Shown here piece by piece: positions 51,940-60,158 of a stretch of DNA of 64,000 nucleotides. The translations under genes and the position numbers were made by a program. The notes beneath the pieces were generated by a model. The model made no database searches and was not told where the DNA came from. It was given only the letters and a program-made list of their open reading frames with translations. The stretch's first letter is position 1; every line of letters starts with the position of its first letter. The stretch comes from Holdemania sp. Marseille-P2844 (GTDB taxonomy: Bacteria; Bacillota_I; Bacilli_A; Erysipelotrichales; Erysipelotrichaceae): assembly GCF_900120005.1 (NCBI RefSeq), contig NZ_LT635454.1, positions 149,283 to 213,282 of the forward strand. Reading direction: 5' to 3'.

Positions 51940-53073
51940 TTAAAACAACTGGAAGGTGTCGGATGCGTGGAACTGCAGGGCGGCAGTCCGGCCGTTCAGG
52001 TCTGCTTTGTCCTGCTTCAGCTGACAGACAAGGGAATACAACGAGCTGAGTCCGATCAGCTGCCGGAACAGATCGTTGTCAAATTCCTCACTGCCAAACC
52101 CCGCGTAGACCGCTTCCTTCATCCAGGCATAGGCGGTCAGCTGGAAAAGTGTGACGGGAATCACCTGATTTTTGCAATACAGCGTCAGCTGTTCGTCGAC
52201 GATCAATTCAGAAAAGGCGTTTTCCGCGCAGATTTCCGGCAGAAAGAACCGGAACAGCTCGGCCAGGGAGGGGTCGTTGAGATCTTTACTCAGGATTTGT
52301 CCATAGCGTCCCAGCTTCTCAGCCGTGTCGCAGGCCTGAAACAGCCGCATCGCTTTGATCGTCGCTTCTGTAATCTGTTCCTTGGTATACGGGAAAACGG
52401 CGGCCTGCTTGGGGTCCTGTTCCAGAATAAAGATTTGCTTGCGGGAAACGAACTGCGTATTGTCCCACTTTTCCACAATCCGGGCCAGCGCTTCGCTTAA
52501 AAACCGGCAGACAACGTCGTTGACGCGGCATTCCGCCGTGACGCTGCCGTCGGCCTGACGCGCGCCATAGATCTTGATGAACGTGATCTTCCGACTGCCG
52601 AGCACTCTTGGCAGCTCACTTTTCAACGCGTTCCAGAAATCCAGCCGGTGATCGCCGGACAACGGCTGGCCCATGCCGACGATTTCACTCTGGATGCAGT
52701 TCCATTTCCGCTCTTTCCCGCCGAACTCGCTGGTCAGCTGCAGGACGGATTCTCCCCGCATCAGGGTGATCACCGCCGCCATCATGCCGAATAAAAAGCT
52801 GGCGGCCGCCGCGCCGATCGCCTGATCCGGATCCTGTCCCGCCCCCGCGCAGCATTCCACGACCGGTTCGTCAAACCGCGGGCATTCGATCGTAAACGTA
52901 CAGACGGTCATGACCCGCTCGTCCAGGGCATCGACGCGGGCGGATACCCGCAGGTTCCAGCGTTCAAATACGAGCTGTCCGTTCTGGATCTCGTTGTGCT
53001 CCATCGTTCCGCAGACAGTGCTCAGCTGCTGAAGCAGCCGTGCGTTTTCTCTTTCAAATGATTGATTTTTCAT
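51940..53073 (-). CDS. DUF6348-like protein of unknown function
   Basis: 377 residues, no signal or membrane segments. The N-terminal part has TIECPRFDEPVVECCAGAGQ, then DPDQAIGAAAASFLFGMMAA, the pattern of DUF6348 (an acidic strand, G-x-G, then a helix with repeated Ala). The rest has no motif I recognise. ATG 53073 is used because TGAGGAGTG lies just before it; an in-frame TTG five codons upstream is inside that site. Single-gene unit, convergent with the small HTH gene region. Confidence 0.6.
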   Translation of the reverse strand: MKNQSFERENARLLQQLSTVCGTMEHNEIQNGQLVFERWNLRVSARVDALDERVMTVCTFTIECPRFDEPVVECCAGAGQDPDQAIGAAAASFLFGMMAAVITLMRGESVLQLTSEFGGKERKWNCIQSEIVGMGQPLSGDHRLDFWNALKSELPRVLGSRKITFIKIYGARQADGSVTAECRVNDVVCRFLSEALARIVEKWDNTQFVSRKQIFILEQDPKQAAVFPYTKEQITEATIKAMRLFQACDTAEKLGRYGQILSKDLNDPSLAELFRFFLPEICAENAFSELIVDEQLTLYCKNQVIPVTLFQLTAYAWMKEAVYAGFGSEEFDNDLFRQLIGLSSLYSLVCQLKQDKADLNGRTAALQFHASDTFQLF

Positions 53074-53142
53074 GAATTCACTCCTCAACCTTTTTATTGT
53101 AGCGCCCCAACCGGAATTTCCGCAAGGAAAAACCGGGTTTTC

Positions 53143-53171
53143 TTGAAGTCGGCGGGAATTATTTTTATAAT
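53143..53171 (+). promoter_or_regulatory. Promoter of the alpha-glucosidase-ABC ATPase unit
   Basis: TTGAAG, 17 bases, TATAAT. Transcript leader of about 95 bases; AAAGGAGGAGC precedes the ATG. Confidence 0.65.
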
Positions 53172-53270
53172 GAAGAAAAAGAGTGAGCGGAGCGGATCCA
53201 CGACAGGAAAGGATCCGCAGGGTGATCCCTGGAAAGAAGACAGCGGGATCAAGCGCAAAGGAGGAGCGGG

Positions 53271-54971
53271 ATGGAAAAGACGTGGTGGAAGGAAGCGGTC
53301 GGCTATCAGATCCTGCCGAAGACGTTTTATGACAGTAATCATGATGGAATCGGCGATCTGCGCGGCATCATCGCCAAGCTGGATTATTTCAAGGCGCTGG
53401 GCGTGACGCTGTTGTGGATCGGTCCGTTTTACCCGTCGCCGATGGATGATAACGGCTATGACGTCAGCGATTTTCTGGACGTCAATCCGATGTTCGGAAC
53501 CCTGGCGGATGTGCGGGAGCTGATCGCTCAGGCACACCGGCGGGGTCTGCGGATTATTCTGGATCTGATTTTAAACCACACCTCGGACGAACATCCGTGG
53601 TTTATCGAGGCCCGCGCGCATCCGGACAGCCCGGAACATGCTTTCTATATCTGGAAAGAGCCGCGCTATGACGCCGCAGGCCGTCCTCAGCCGCCGACCA
53701 ACTGGGCGAGTTTCTTCGCTGATTCCGCCTGGGCCTATGACGAGCAGGCAGGCCAGTATTACATGAAGATCTTTTCACGGAAAATGCCGGATCTGAACTG
53801 GGCGAATCCGATTCTGCGGCAGCGCATGGAGGCGGTCGCGCGGCAATGGCTGGATATGGGAATCGACGGTTTCCGCGTCGATGCGGTGGCGCATTTAGCC
53901 CGCGATCCTGAATTTCAGGACAGCGAACTGCCGGTGAACGCGCAGGGGCTGGCTGCGGACTGGTCGAAGTTCTCCAATCTGCCGGCGTTGTTCGATTACC
54001 TGCGAGAGTTCAAGCAGACGGTTTTGGCGGGCCGGGACTGTCTGACGATCGGCGAGGTCGGCGGCGGCGCGAGTCCGCAGATGGCGCTGAATTACGCAGA
54101 CAAGGAAACCGGAGCCTTCAACATGGTGTTTACGTTTGATCACTGCTGGTGCAACGGTTTGGAAGGCAAGGAAATCATCACCGAGGCGGACCGGCATGTC
54201 GACGTCCGCCAGCTGAAACAGGTGTTCGCGCGCTGGTACGACGGGTTGGGCGAACGGGCCTGGCCGGCGATTTACTGGATGAATCACGATCTGCCGCGGG
54301 TGGTCAGCCAATACGGCGATCCGATCCGCTATCACCGTGAGTCGGCTTCGATGCTGGAAGCGGCGCTGTTATTGATGAAGGGGACGCCGTTTCTTTACAA
54401 TGGCGAGGAGATCGGCATGACCAACGTCGATTATTCAAGTCTGGAGGATTTCCACGACGTATGGGTCGCCAATTACGTAAAAGAAGCCCGCTCCCGGTTG
54501 AGCGAGGAACAGATCCTGGAATATGAACGGCGAACCTCGCGGGTCAACGCGCGCACGCCGATGCAGTGGAGCGCGGAGACGTATGCCGGGTTTTCCACGG
54601 TCGAACCGGCGGAGAAAGTGATCGGCAATTATCGGGAAATCAACGTTGCCGCCCAGCAGGCCGATCCCTATTCCGTGCTGAATCTGACGCGGCGGTTAAT
54701 CCAGCTGCGCTTAAGCGAGGTGGGCAAGCAGCTGTTTGTGTACGGCGGGTTTGAGTTCGTCGAGCCGGAGCATCCGGATTTGTTTATGTACCGCCGGTTC
54801 ACCGCCACGGAAGAAGCCTGGGTTGTGTGCAACTTCCGCGGGGAAACGATTCCGTTTTCCTTGCCTGAGGAGCGGGGCGAATGTGTCTTTGATAATTATT
54901 CCGATCCCGGTTTTGCCGGGGCGCTGCGGCCGTATGAAGCGCGGGTCTGGCTGCGGCGGGAGGATTCCTGA
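53271..54971 (+). CDS. GH13 alpha-glucosidase (oligo-1,6-glucosidase/trehalase-like subfamily)
   Basis: 566 residues, cytoplasmic. All GH13 blocks are intact: region I LDLILNHTSDEH, region II GFRVDAVAH with nucleophile Asp204, region III TIGEVGG with Glu262, region IV YWMNHD with Asp340. The N terminus WWKEAVGYQILPKTFYDSNH and NGYDVSDF fit the GH13 enzymes that split short alpha-glucosides (isomaltose, sucrose, trehalose types). Its stop overlaps the ABC ATPase start by one base (TGATG), tying sugar cleavage to sugar import. This intact enzyme gives a useful contrast to the degenerate GH13 at 16149. Confidence 0.92.
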   Translation: MEKTWWKEAVGYQILPKTFYDSNHDGIGDLRGIIAKLDYFKALGVTLLWIGPFYPSPMDDNGYDVSDFLDVNPMFGTLADVRELIAQAHRRGLRIILDLILNHTSDEHPWFIEARAHPDSPEHAFYIWKEPRYDAAGRPQPPTNWASFFADSAWAYDEQAGQYYMKIFSRKMPDLNWANPILRQRMEAVARQWLDMGIDGFRVDAVAHLARDPEFQDSELPVNAQGLAADWSKFSNLPALFDYLREFKQTVLAGRDCLTIGEVGGGASPQMALNYADKETGAFNMVFTFDHCWCNGLEGKEIITEADRHVDVRQLKQVFARWYDGLGERAWPAIYWMNHDLPRVVSQYGDPIRYHRESASMLEAALLLMKGTPFLYNGEEIGMTNVDYSSLEDFHDVWVANYVKEARSRLSEEQILEYERRTSRVNARTPMQWSAETYAGFSTVEPAEKVIGNYREINVAAQQADPYSVLNLTRRLIQLRLSEVGKQLFVYGGFEFVEPEHPDLFMYRRFTATEEAWVVCNFRGETIPFSLPEERGECVFDNYSDPGFAGALRPYEARVWLRREDS

Positions 54972-56071
54972 TGAACATGCTGGAATTAACCGCAATCTCC
55001 AAGCAGTATCCCGGCGGCGTGCAGGCGGTAGATCAGTTCAGCCTGACGCTGAAAGAGGGGGAGCTGGGCGTGCTGGTCGGACCTTCCGGCTGCGGGAAAA
55101 CGACGACGCTGCGGATGATCGCGGGGCTGGAAACGCCCGATGAGGGAACAATCCGGATCCGGGGGCAGGCGGTTGACGGACAGCGGCCGCAGGATCGGGA
55201 TGTGGCGATGATGTTTCAATCCAGCGCGCTGTTTCCGTGGCTGAGCGTCGCGGAGAACCTGGCGTTCGGTCTGGCGAAGAAGAACCTTGACCGCCGCGCT
55301 CACCGCTCGCAGATCGAAGCGATCGCCCGGCAGCTGCAGCTGGAAGATTTGCTTGAGCGCAAGGCCCGCACCCTTTCCGGCGGCCAGCGGCAGCGGGTTG
55401 CGCTGGGCCGGGCGCTGCTTAAGGAAGCGGCGGTGCTGTTGATGGACGAGCCGCTCAGCTCGCTGGATCGGCAGCTGCGCTTACAGCTGCAGGATGAAAT
55501 TCTGCGGTTATGCCGGCAGCGCGGACAGACGGCGCTGTTGGTGACGCATGATCAAAGCGAGGCGCTGAACCTCGCGGACCGGCTGGTCGTGATGAATCAG
55601 GGCCGGATCGAACAAAACGATATCCCACAGCGGATCGTCACCCAGCCCGCCACGCTGTTTGCGGCGCAGTTTATCGGCGAACGTCCGATCAATCTGTGGA
55701 CAGTCCGCATCGCTGCTCCTCAATCGTTCTTTCAGCCTTCGCGGATAGTCTGGCCGGCCGGCGCGGACACTGTGGTGATCGGCGTGCGTCCTCAACAGCT
55801 GCGGGCCAGAATGATCGGCCCAGCTTCGCAGCCTGAGGCAGAAGCGGCGCTGAGAGGCGAAGCGGTGATCGAACAATTTCACTGGATTGGGGCGCAGTGT
55901 TTTGGTTCGGGCAGTCTGGGCGGAAGGCTGGTGGAATTCAGTCTGCCGGAAGGCGCGAACAGTCAGATCGGCGACCGGGTCATTCTGAGCGCTGCGGCGT
56001 CCGCACTGCACTTTTTCGATCCGGAAACCGGCCGGCGGTTATCTCACGCTGCCATTTCCTTTTCACAGTGA
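54971..56071 (+). CDS. Sugar ABC transporter ATP-binding protein (MsmK/MalK/UgpC type)
   Basis: 366 residues. Walker A GPSGCGKTT, Q loop MMFQSSALFPW, signature LSGGQRQRVALGRALL, Walker B VLLMDEPLSSLD, H loop VTHDQSEA. The C-terminal third (from about 235) is the OB-fold regulatory domain of CUT1 sugar importers (IGVRPQQLRARM). No binding protein or permease lies nearby, so it is probably a shared ATPase that energises several sugar importers, as MsmK does in streptococci. Start ATG overlaps the glucosidase stop; GGGAGGATT lies upstream. Confidence 0.9.
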   Translation: MNMLELTAISKQYPGGVQAVDQFSLTLKEGELGVLVGPSGCGKTTTLRMIAGLETPDEGTIRIRGQAVDGQRPQDRDVAMMFQSSALFPWLSVAENLAFGLAKKNLDRRAHRSQIEAIARQLQLEDLLERKARTLSGGQRQRVALGRALLKEAAVLLMDEPLSSLDRQLRLQLQDEILRLCRQRGQTALLVTHDQSEALNLADRLVVMNQGRIEQNDIPQRIVTQPATLFAAQFIGERPINLWTVRIAAPQSFFQPSRIVWPAGADTVVIGVRPQQLRARMIGPASQPEAEAALRGEAVIEQFHWIGAQCFGSGSLGGRLVEFSLPEGANSQIGDRVILSAAASALHFFDPETGRRLSHAAISFSQ

Positions 56072-56104
56072 AGAAAGATTTGATCTAAGTGAAACGGAAA
56101 GATG

Positions 56105-56145
56105 AAAAAACGAGCACTCCCTCCAAGGGAGAAGGCTCGTTTTTT
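56105..56145. terminator. Two-way terminator between convergent genes
   Basis: AAAAAACGAGC pairs with GCTCGTTTTTT; the loop contains CTCCCT/AGGGAG. Confidence 0.85.
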
Positions 56146-56166
56146 AACGTGGACAGGCTGCGGCGC

Positions 56167-57471
56167 TCAGGCTTTTAAATGGTAGCGCAGCGATGCGGGA
56201 TTCTGTTCGATCAGGTCCTGTTCCAGCAGCGCCTGCAAAAGATTTTCAGTCTGCGTCTTCGTCAGTCTGAGCTGTGATTCAATCTGGTCCGAGGCAACCT
56301 CAATTTCCGTCGTGATCAGATCCAGCACACGCTGCTGCAAGGTCTGACGTTTCTGAACTTTGCGGGAAACCGGCAGCCGGAACAATACTTCGCGGCGCTG
56401 CGGTTTATCGGTCAGCTCCGGAGCTGACCAGCCTTTCTGCTTCCAGATCGCTTCAATCCGCAAAAGCCCGGTGCCCCGTCCGTCCGCCGCTTTGATCAGA
56501 TGGAACATCTGGTAGAGAACGGGGTTGGCCGGCATGGATGGACGTCTCAGCTGGCCGCGGTTGACGACCTGAATCTCTTGGGAATCGGCGCGGATTTCAA
56601 TCTGCGGATGATCCTGATAGTCGGCGTGCGCCAGCGCGTTGACTAACGCCTCGTTGATCGCCCAGGCGATGTCTTTGGGGTGCTGGCTTTGTAATTGCCG
56701 GCGGGCGGAGAAATAGAAGTCGCAGGCGTTGTCTTCCTGCCGGCGGGTTTCCAGCAGGTTGTTCAGCTGTAAGCCGGGGAAGGCGCGGGCCAGAGCTTCT
56801 TGCCTGCCGAACATCAACAAGCCGGCCCAGGTTGGATGCAGACTGCCGTCCATCGCGAAATAAACCGCGTTGACCTGAAGCAGGAAGCTTAACTCGCAGA
56901 TGGCATTCCATGGAGAATGGGGATGCACCTGCCGGTAGCGCTGCCGGTAAGCTTGAATGGAGGACGGCTTGAAATCGTCCAGCACGGCGGAAACGACCGG
57001 CGCTCCGTCGGGCAGTTCCCGAAATCGGTTTTCCATCATGATCTGAACCTCGCTGATCTGGCACCGGTAATCTCCTTCCCCACCTCGCCGATAGGTTCCG
57101 GAAAAGGGCGAGGAGCCCAGAAACACCGGTTTCTGGCAAGCCAGCGCCCGCGGAATTTCAATCAGTACGATCGGGTGGTCCTGCGCTGTGACAATCTGGA
57201 CCTGTTCCCTCAAAAGCAGGTTGACGCTGACCAGCTCGGGATTGGCGACGATATGCCAGAATTGCTCGGCCAGCTTCTGCGGATCGGCCAGCGGCACGGA
57301 CTGAAAATATTTTTCCGGCGTTTCGATCACACCCAAAAGCAGCGCTCCGCCGACCGTGTTGGCGAAGGCTGAATATGTTTCCCACAGACTGTGCGGCAAG
57401 CCGCCCTGGGCCCGTTTCGCTTCCAGCCGATTGTTTTCCCGATACCGGGCCAGCTGTGCCAGTTCAATCAT
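56167..57471 (-). CDS. AlbA-domain putative ATP-binding transcriptional regulator
   Basis: 434 residues. N terminus ENNRLEAKRAQGGLPHSLWE then YSAFANTVGGALLLGV is the Schlafen AlbA_2 (divergent AAA) domain. The middle SSPFSGTYRRGGEGDYRCQ continues it. About 270-350 (DIAWAINEALVNALAHADYQ, then GRGTGLLRIEAIWKQKG) is a GHKL-like HATPase region, and the end (VLDLITTEIEVASDQIESQL) is a winged-helix. This is a common layout in putative regulators sometimes linked to defence, but no defence partner is adjacent. Confidence 0.83.
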   Translation of the reverse strand: MIELAQLARYRENNRLEAKRAQGGLPHSLWETYSAFANTVGGALLLGVIETPEKYFQSVPLADPQKLAEQFWHIVANPELVSVNLLLREQVQIVTAQDHPIVLIEIPRALACQKPVFLGSSPFSGTYRRGGEGDYRCQISEVQIMMENRFRELPDGAPVVSAVLDDFKPSSIQAYRQRYRQVHPHSPWNAICELSFLLQVNAVYFAMDGSLHPTWAGLLMFGRQEALARAFPGLQLNNLLETRRQEDNACDFYFSARRQLQSQHPKDIAWAINEALVNALAHADYQDHPQIEIRADSQEIQVVNRGQLRRPSMPANPVLYQMFHLIKAADGRGTGLLRIEAIWKQKGWSAPELTDKPQRREVLFRLPVSRKVQKRQTLQQRVLDLITTEIEVASDQIESQLRLTKTQTENLLQALLEQDLIEQNPASLRYHLKA

Positions 57472-57868
57472 GAACGATCCCGCCTTTCTGTCTTTACAGT
57501 AGTCTATTCCCGACGGGATTTCCAGTATTCCTGATCATTTTGTTAAAAAAGATCGACCCCTTCCCAAAGCAAAGCTGCGGACAAGCACGCTGGCAAAACG
57601 CGGAGCATCATTGACGCAGAAAAAAAGGGGCGGCTTCAGCGGAGGCGCACCGATGAATCCTTGAAACATACTGGTTGATTCTAGTTGATTCTATTAGAAA
57701 ACGACGAATTCGAAGCTCGCTGTTAAGCACAGCGTCAGGCGAAAATCAACAGAGGAGCTTGAAGGGAGAAGCGCTTTATGATAGAAGCACTTTAAAACAG
57801 AATAAAGAATAAAAAAAACCAGCGGCTCAGGCTGGAATTTGAAACGAATTTTGCAAGGCGCTGACGGA
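57472..57868. other. 397-base intergenic region
   Basis: No gene supported. Contains a tandem TTGATTCTAG/TTGATTCTAT near 57673-57692 and the terminator of the next minus-strand gene. Confidence 0.45.
57811..57835 (-). terminator. Terminator of the small HTH gene
   Basis: Minus strand: CCAGC, loop CTGAGCC, GCTGG, then eight T. Confidence 0.75.
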
Positions 57869-58081
57869 TTAATCAGAGTCAGAATCAGGAATGAATTCCA
57901 CGATATCCTGAAGCTGACAATCAAGTGCTTTGCACAGATCGTCCAGGGAGGTTGTTTTAACGACGGCATTCTTCTTCATCCGGTTGAGCAGTGATTTGGG
58001 AATACCGTAATCCAGGGTCAGTCGATAACAGCTTAACCCCCGTTTCTTCATGGTTTTCCAAAGGTTGTCATAAACAATCAT
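57869..58081 (-). CDS. Small XRE-type (HTH_26) DNA-binding protein
   Basis: Seventy residues. IVYDNLWKTMKKRGLSCYRL, TLDYGIPKSLLNRMKKN, SLDDLCKALDCQLQDIVEF is the compact Cro-like HTH_26 fold with the usual D-I-V-E-F end. ATG 58081 has AAGGAGG upstream; a much longer open frame upstream reads across the divergent gene and is rejected. Probably a small repressor. Confidence 0.85.
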   Translation of the reverse strand: MIVYDNLWKTMKKRGLSCYRLTLDYGIPKSLLNRMKKNAVVKTTSLDDLCKALDCQLQDIVEFIPDSDSD

Positions 58082-58285
58082 CAGCCAGAAACCTCCTTTG
58101 TTCCTTTGCATTTTAGCGTGAAAGCGGTATAATTTATAGGTATAATACAAGACACCTAAAACTAGTCTGATCCGGCGGTGCAGGAAGGATTCAATCTCAT
58201 TTGCAAACTCAAAAAAGTTGGAAACGTGGCATAATGACAGGAAATATGATAAGATTAACTCAGAAGAAATTGAGGGCGTGAGAAA

Positions 58286-58804
58286 ATGGCGGAAAAGAAA
58301 GCCGGCGGAATTGTGCATTTCGTCAGAGAATGGGAACAGAAACGGATGCTTTTGCGGATGCTGGAGGTGCTGGACGACGTCCGCCTTTTGAAGCAGCTGC
58401 TGGAGTTTGTGGAGAACAAGCTGACTTTTCTTCAACGTAAACAAAGCTGGCTGCAGCTGCGGCACCGCTCGGGGCTGGCTGAGATCCAAGCTGAAACGGA
58501 CTTTCTCAAACAAATGCGGGAGGCCTTGAAAGGCCGGATCAGCCCAATGGAGAATAACGCAACCGCAAAGCTGCTGGGATTGAAGCTCAGGCAATGGCGG
58601 GAAGCGAAAGCGATCACGATGCAGGATCTGGCTGAGCGGTCTTATTTTACTTTTGAAGATCTTCAGGCGATTGAAGACGCCGCTTATCCGGCGATGGACA
58701 GTCTGGATCTGGAACATCTGATGGAATTGCTGGAAGTGGATTCCCTGGATACTCTGCTGCGGGATCAGGCCAAGCCGGAAAATAAAACAGGGTATTCGGA
58801 TTAA
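58286..58804 (+). CDS. Helix-rich protein with C-terminal XRE-like domain
   Basis: 172 residues. The first 95 are strongly helical and charged (MLLRMLEVLDDVRLLKQLLE), likely a coiled coil; residues about 97-160 have a helix-turn-helix pattern (LGLKLRQWREAKAITMQDLA, ERSYFTFEDLQAIEDAAYPA). The HTH lacks some usual residues, so DNA binding is not sure. The 368-residue unknown gene follows after 52 bases on the same strand and is likely co-transcribed. Confidence 0.7.
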   Translation: MAEKKAGGIVHFVREWEQKRMLLRMLEVLDDVRLLKQLLEFVENKLTFLQRKQSWLQLRHRSGLAEIQAETDFLKQMREALKGRISPMENNATAKLLGLKLRQWREAKAITMQDLAERSYFTFEDLQAIEDAAYPAMDSLDLEHLMELLEVDSLDTLLRDQAKPENKTGYSD

Positions 58805-58856
58805 CATCCCTTATAAATCAGGGATCAGCAACCACGTTTCAAATGGGTAAGGGACA

Positions 58857-59963
58857 ATGATGATAAAAAAATTCTGGATCTGGCTTCATCAGTTTTTTCA
58901 GCGAAAATCTCCGCGGGAAAATGCTGCAATTTCAATCGCGAATCAACAACAAATCTGGTTTGAACAATGTGAGCCGGGCTTTCTGGTATGGGCGCAGATG
59001 CCGCTGCCATCGGAAGAACTGGCGAAAATTGATCCGGCCCATCGAATTCGTCCATATCTGATTCTTGCCAGGATAAAACAGGAATTGACAGCTAAAGCCT
59101 GTTCGTCCAGTCCATATTCCGGTCTGCGGGAATATCAGACGACAATGCTGGCCAGAGATCATCCGCTGGGGAAGCAAACCTATATTGATTTGAAGCACAA
59201 TGTGACGCTGAGAGCGGAACTGCTGCAAAATAAACCGATTCCCGTAGAACGGCATGATCTGCGCCGGATCCAGAAACATCTTGTGCTGATTTCTCATCTG
59301 GATCATATTTATCATCCCTATCTCAATGTGCCGCTGCTTTGGGAGAAGGGGGATATCCTTGAAATTGATCATGATCTGTGGTATCTGCAGGAATTTATCC
59401 CCGGGAAACTGCGGTTAATCCGGCTCTGTCATCAATACCGCGCGTACATGGAGGATGCGGGATGGAATCTGTTTTTCTGCGGCCGCCGCGGTTATTTCGC
59501 TGATTTTGCCCATCCGGCCGTCTTTCAGGGGAAAACCCGGCTGGAACTCGTTTACCGCGCCGCCGCTCATGAAATCGCCTATGCGGATTATTGCCAGACC
59601 CAGGGTAAGGATCAGTATATCAAGTGGGTGCCGGGGTATATCGTGAAGCGGGAGGATGAAACGTATATCGTTCTGTCCAGGTTAGAGCGCGGCTGGTTCT
59701 GCCTGGAATGGCACCGCAGCCGGAAGAAGTGGCGGACGCGGTGTGTCCGGGATTTCAATGGGATGGAATGCGTGGGAAAAGTTCGGCGGCTGAAACTGCG
59801 GACGCTGATCGCATCGTTGATGAATTCCGGAATCGTACTGTTGGAAGAACTGGATCCAACGCTGCTTGACTATCTGGGTGGGCAGGAATTGGATTGGGAA
59901 ACGTTAAAGAGGGAAGCGGGGATGGCGGTGCTGATCAAAGGGATCAACCGGGCCGCTGCATAA
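58857..59963 (+). CDS. Unknown protein with PemK/MazF-like N-terminal region
   Basis: 368 residues, no signal peptide. Residues about 40-90 (PGFLVWAQMPLPSEELAKID, then HRIRPYLILARIKQ) resemble the start of PemK/MazF-fold domains, where a G-x-(V/I)-x-W/Y strand and an R-P-x-L/V-I strand form the core. A later beta-rich segment (LLWEKGDILEIDHDLWYLQE) may be a second such unit. The catalytic residues of MazF toxins cannot be confirmed. The preceding helix-rich HTH-like gene would fit an antitoxin-like partner, but sizes are unusual for a toxin-antitoxin pair. Confidence 0.6.
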   Translation: MMIKKFWIWLHQFFQRKSPRENAAISIANQQQIWFEQCEPGFLVWAQMPLPSEELAKIDPAHRIRPYLILARIKQELTAKACSSSPYSGLREYQTTMLARDHPLGKQTYIDLKHNVTLRAELLQNKPIPVERHDLRRIQKHLVLISHLDHIYHPYLNVPLLWEKGDILEIDHDLWYLQEFIPGKLRLIRLCHQYRAYMEDAGWNLFFCGRRGYFADFAHPAVFQGKTRLELVYRAAAHEIAYADYCQTQGKDQYIKWVPGYIVKREDETYIVLSRLERGWFCLEWHRSRKKWRTRCVRDFNGMECVGKVRRLKLRTLIASLMNSGIVLLEELDPTLLDYLGGQELDWETLKREAGMAVLIKGINRAAA

Positions 59964-60046
59964 ATCTTTTTCGTCGAAGCCGATCCGGGAAATCTGGCAT
60001 CCGGTTTGAAGACAGATAGACATCCGTCAGACTATGAAGCTAAAAA

Positions 60047-60098
60047 GAAAAATCCGTTTCTTGCCCAATCTGCATTGGGAAAAGGAACGGATTTTCTT
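60047..60098. terminator. Two-way terminator between convergent genes
   Basis: AAAATCCGTTT pairs with AACGGATTTT, with CCCAAT/ATTGGG as an inner stem; T runs on both strands. Confidence 0.75.
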
Positions 60099-60158
60099 GT
60101 TAAAAAGGATCGCAGCGATGTTCAGCTTCATTCAGTGAGAAACGCTGCGGATTCGATG

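Noticed and set aside
58082..58807. Long upstream extension of the small HTH gene on the minus strand
   Set aside because: It is the shadow of the divergent 172-residue gene; the ATG at 58081 has a clear AAGGAGG.
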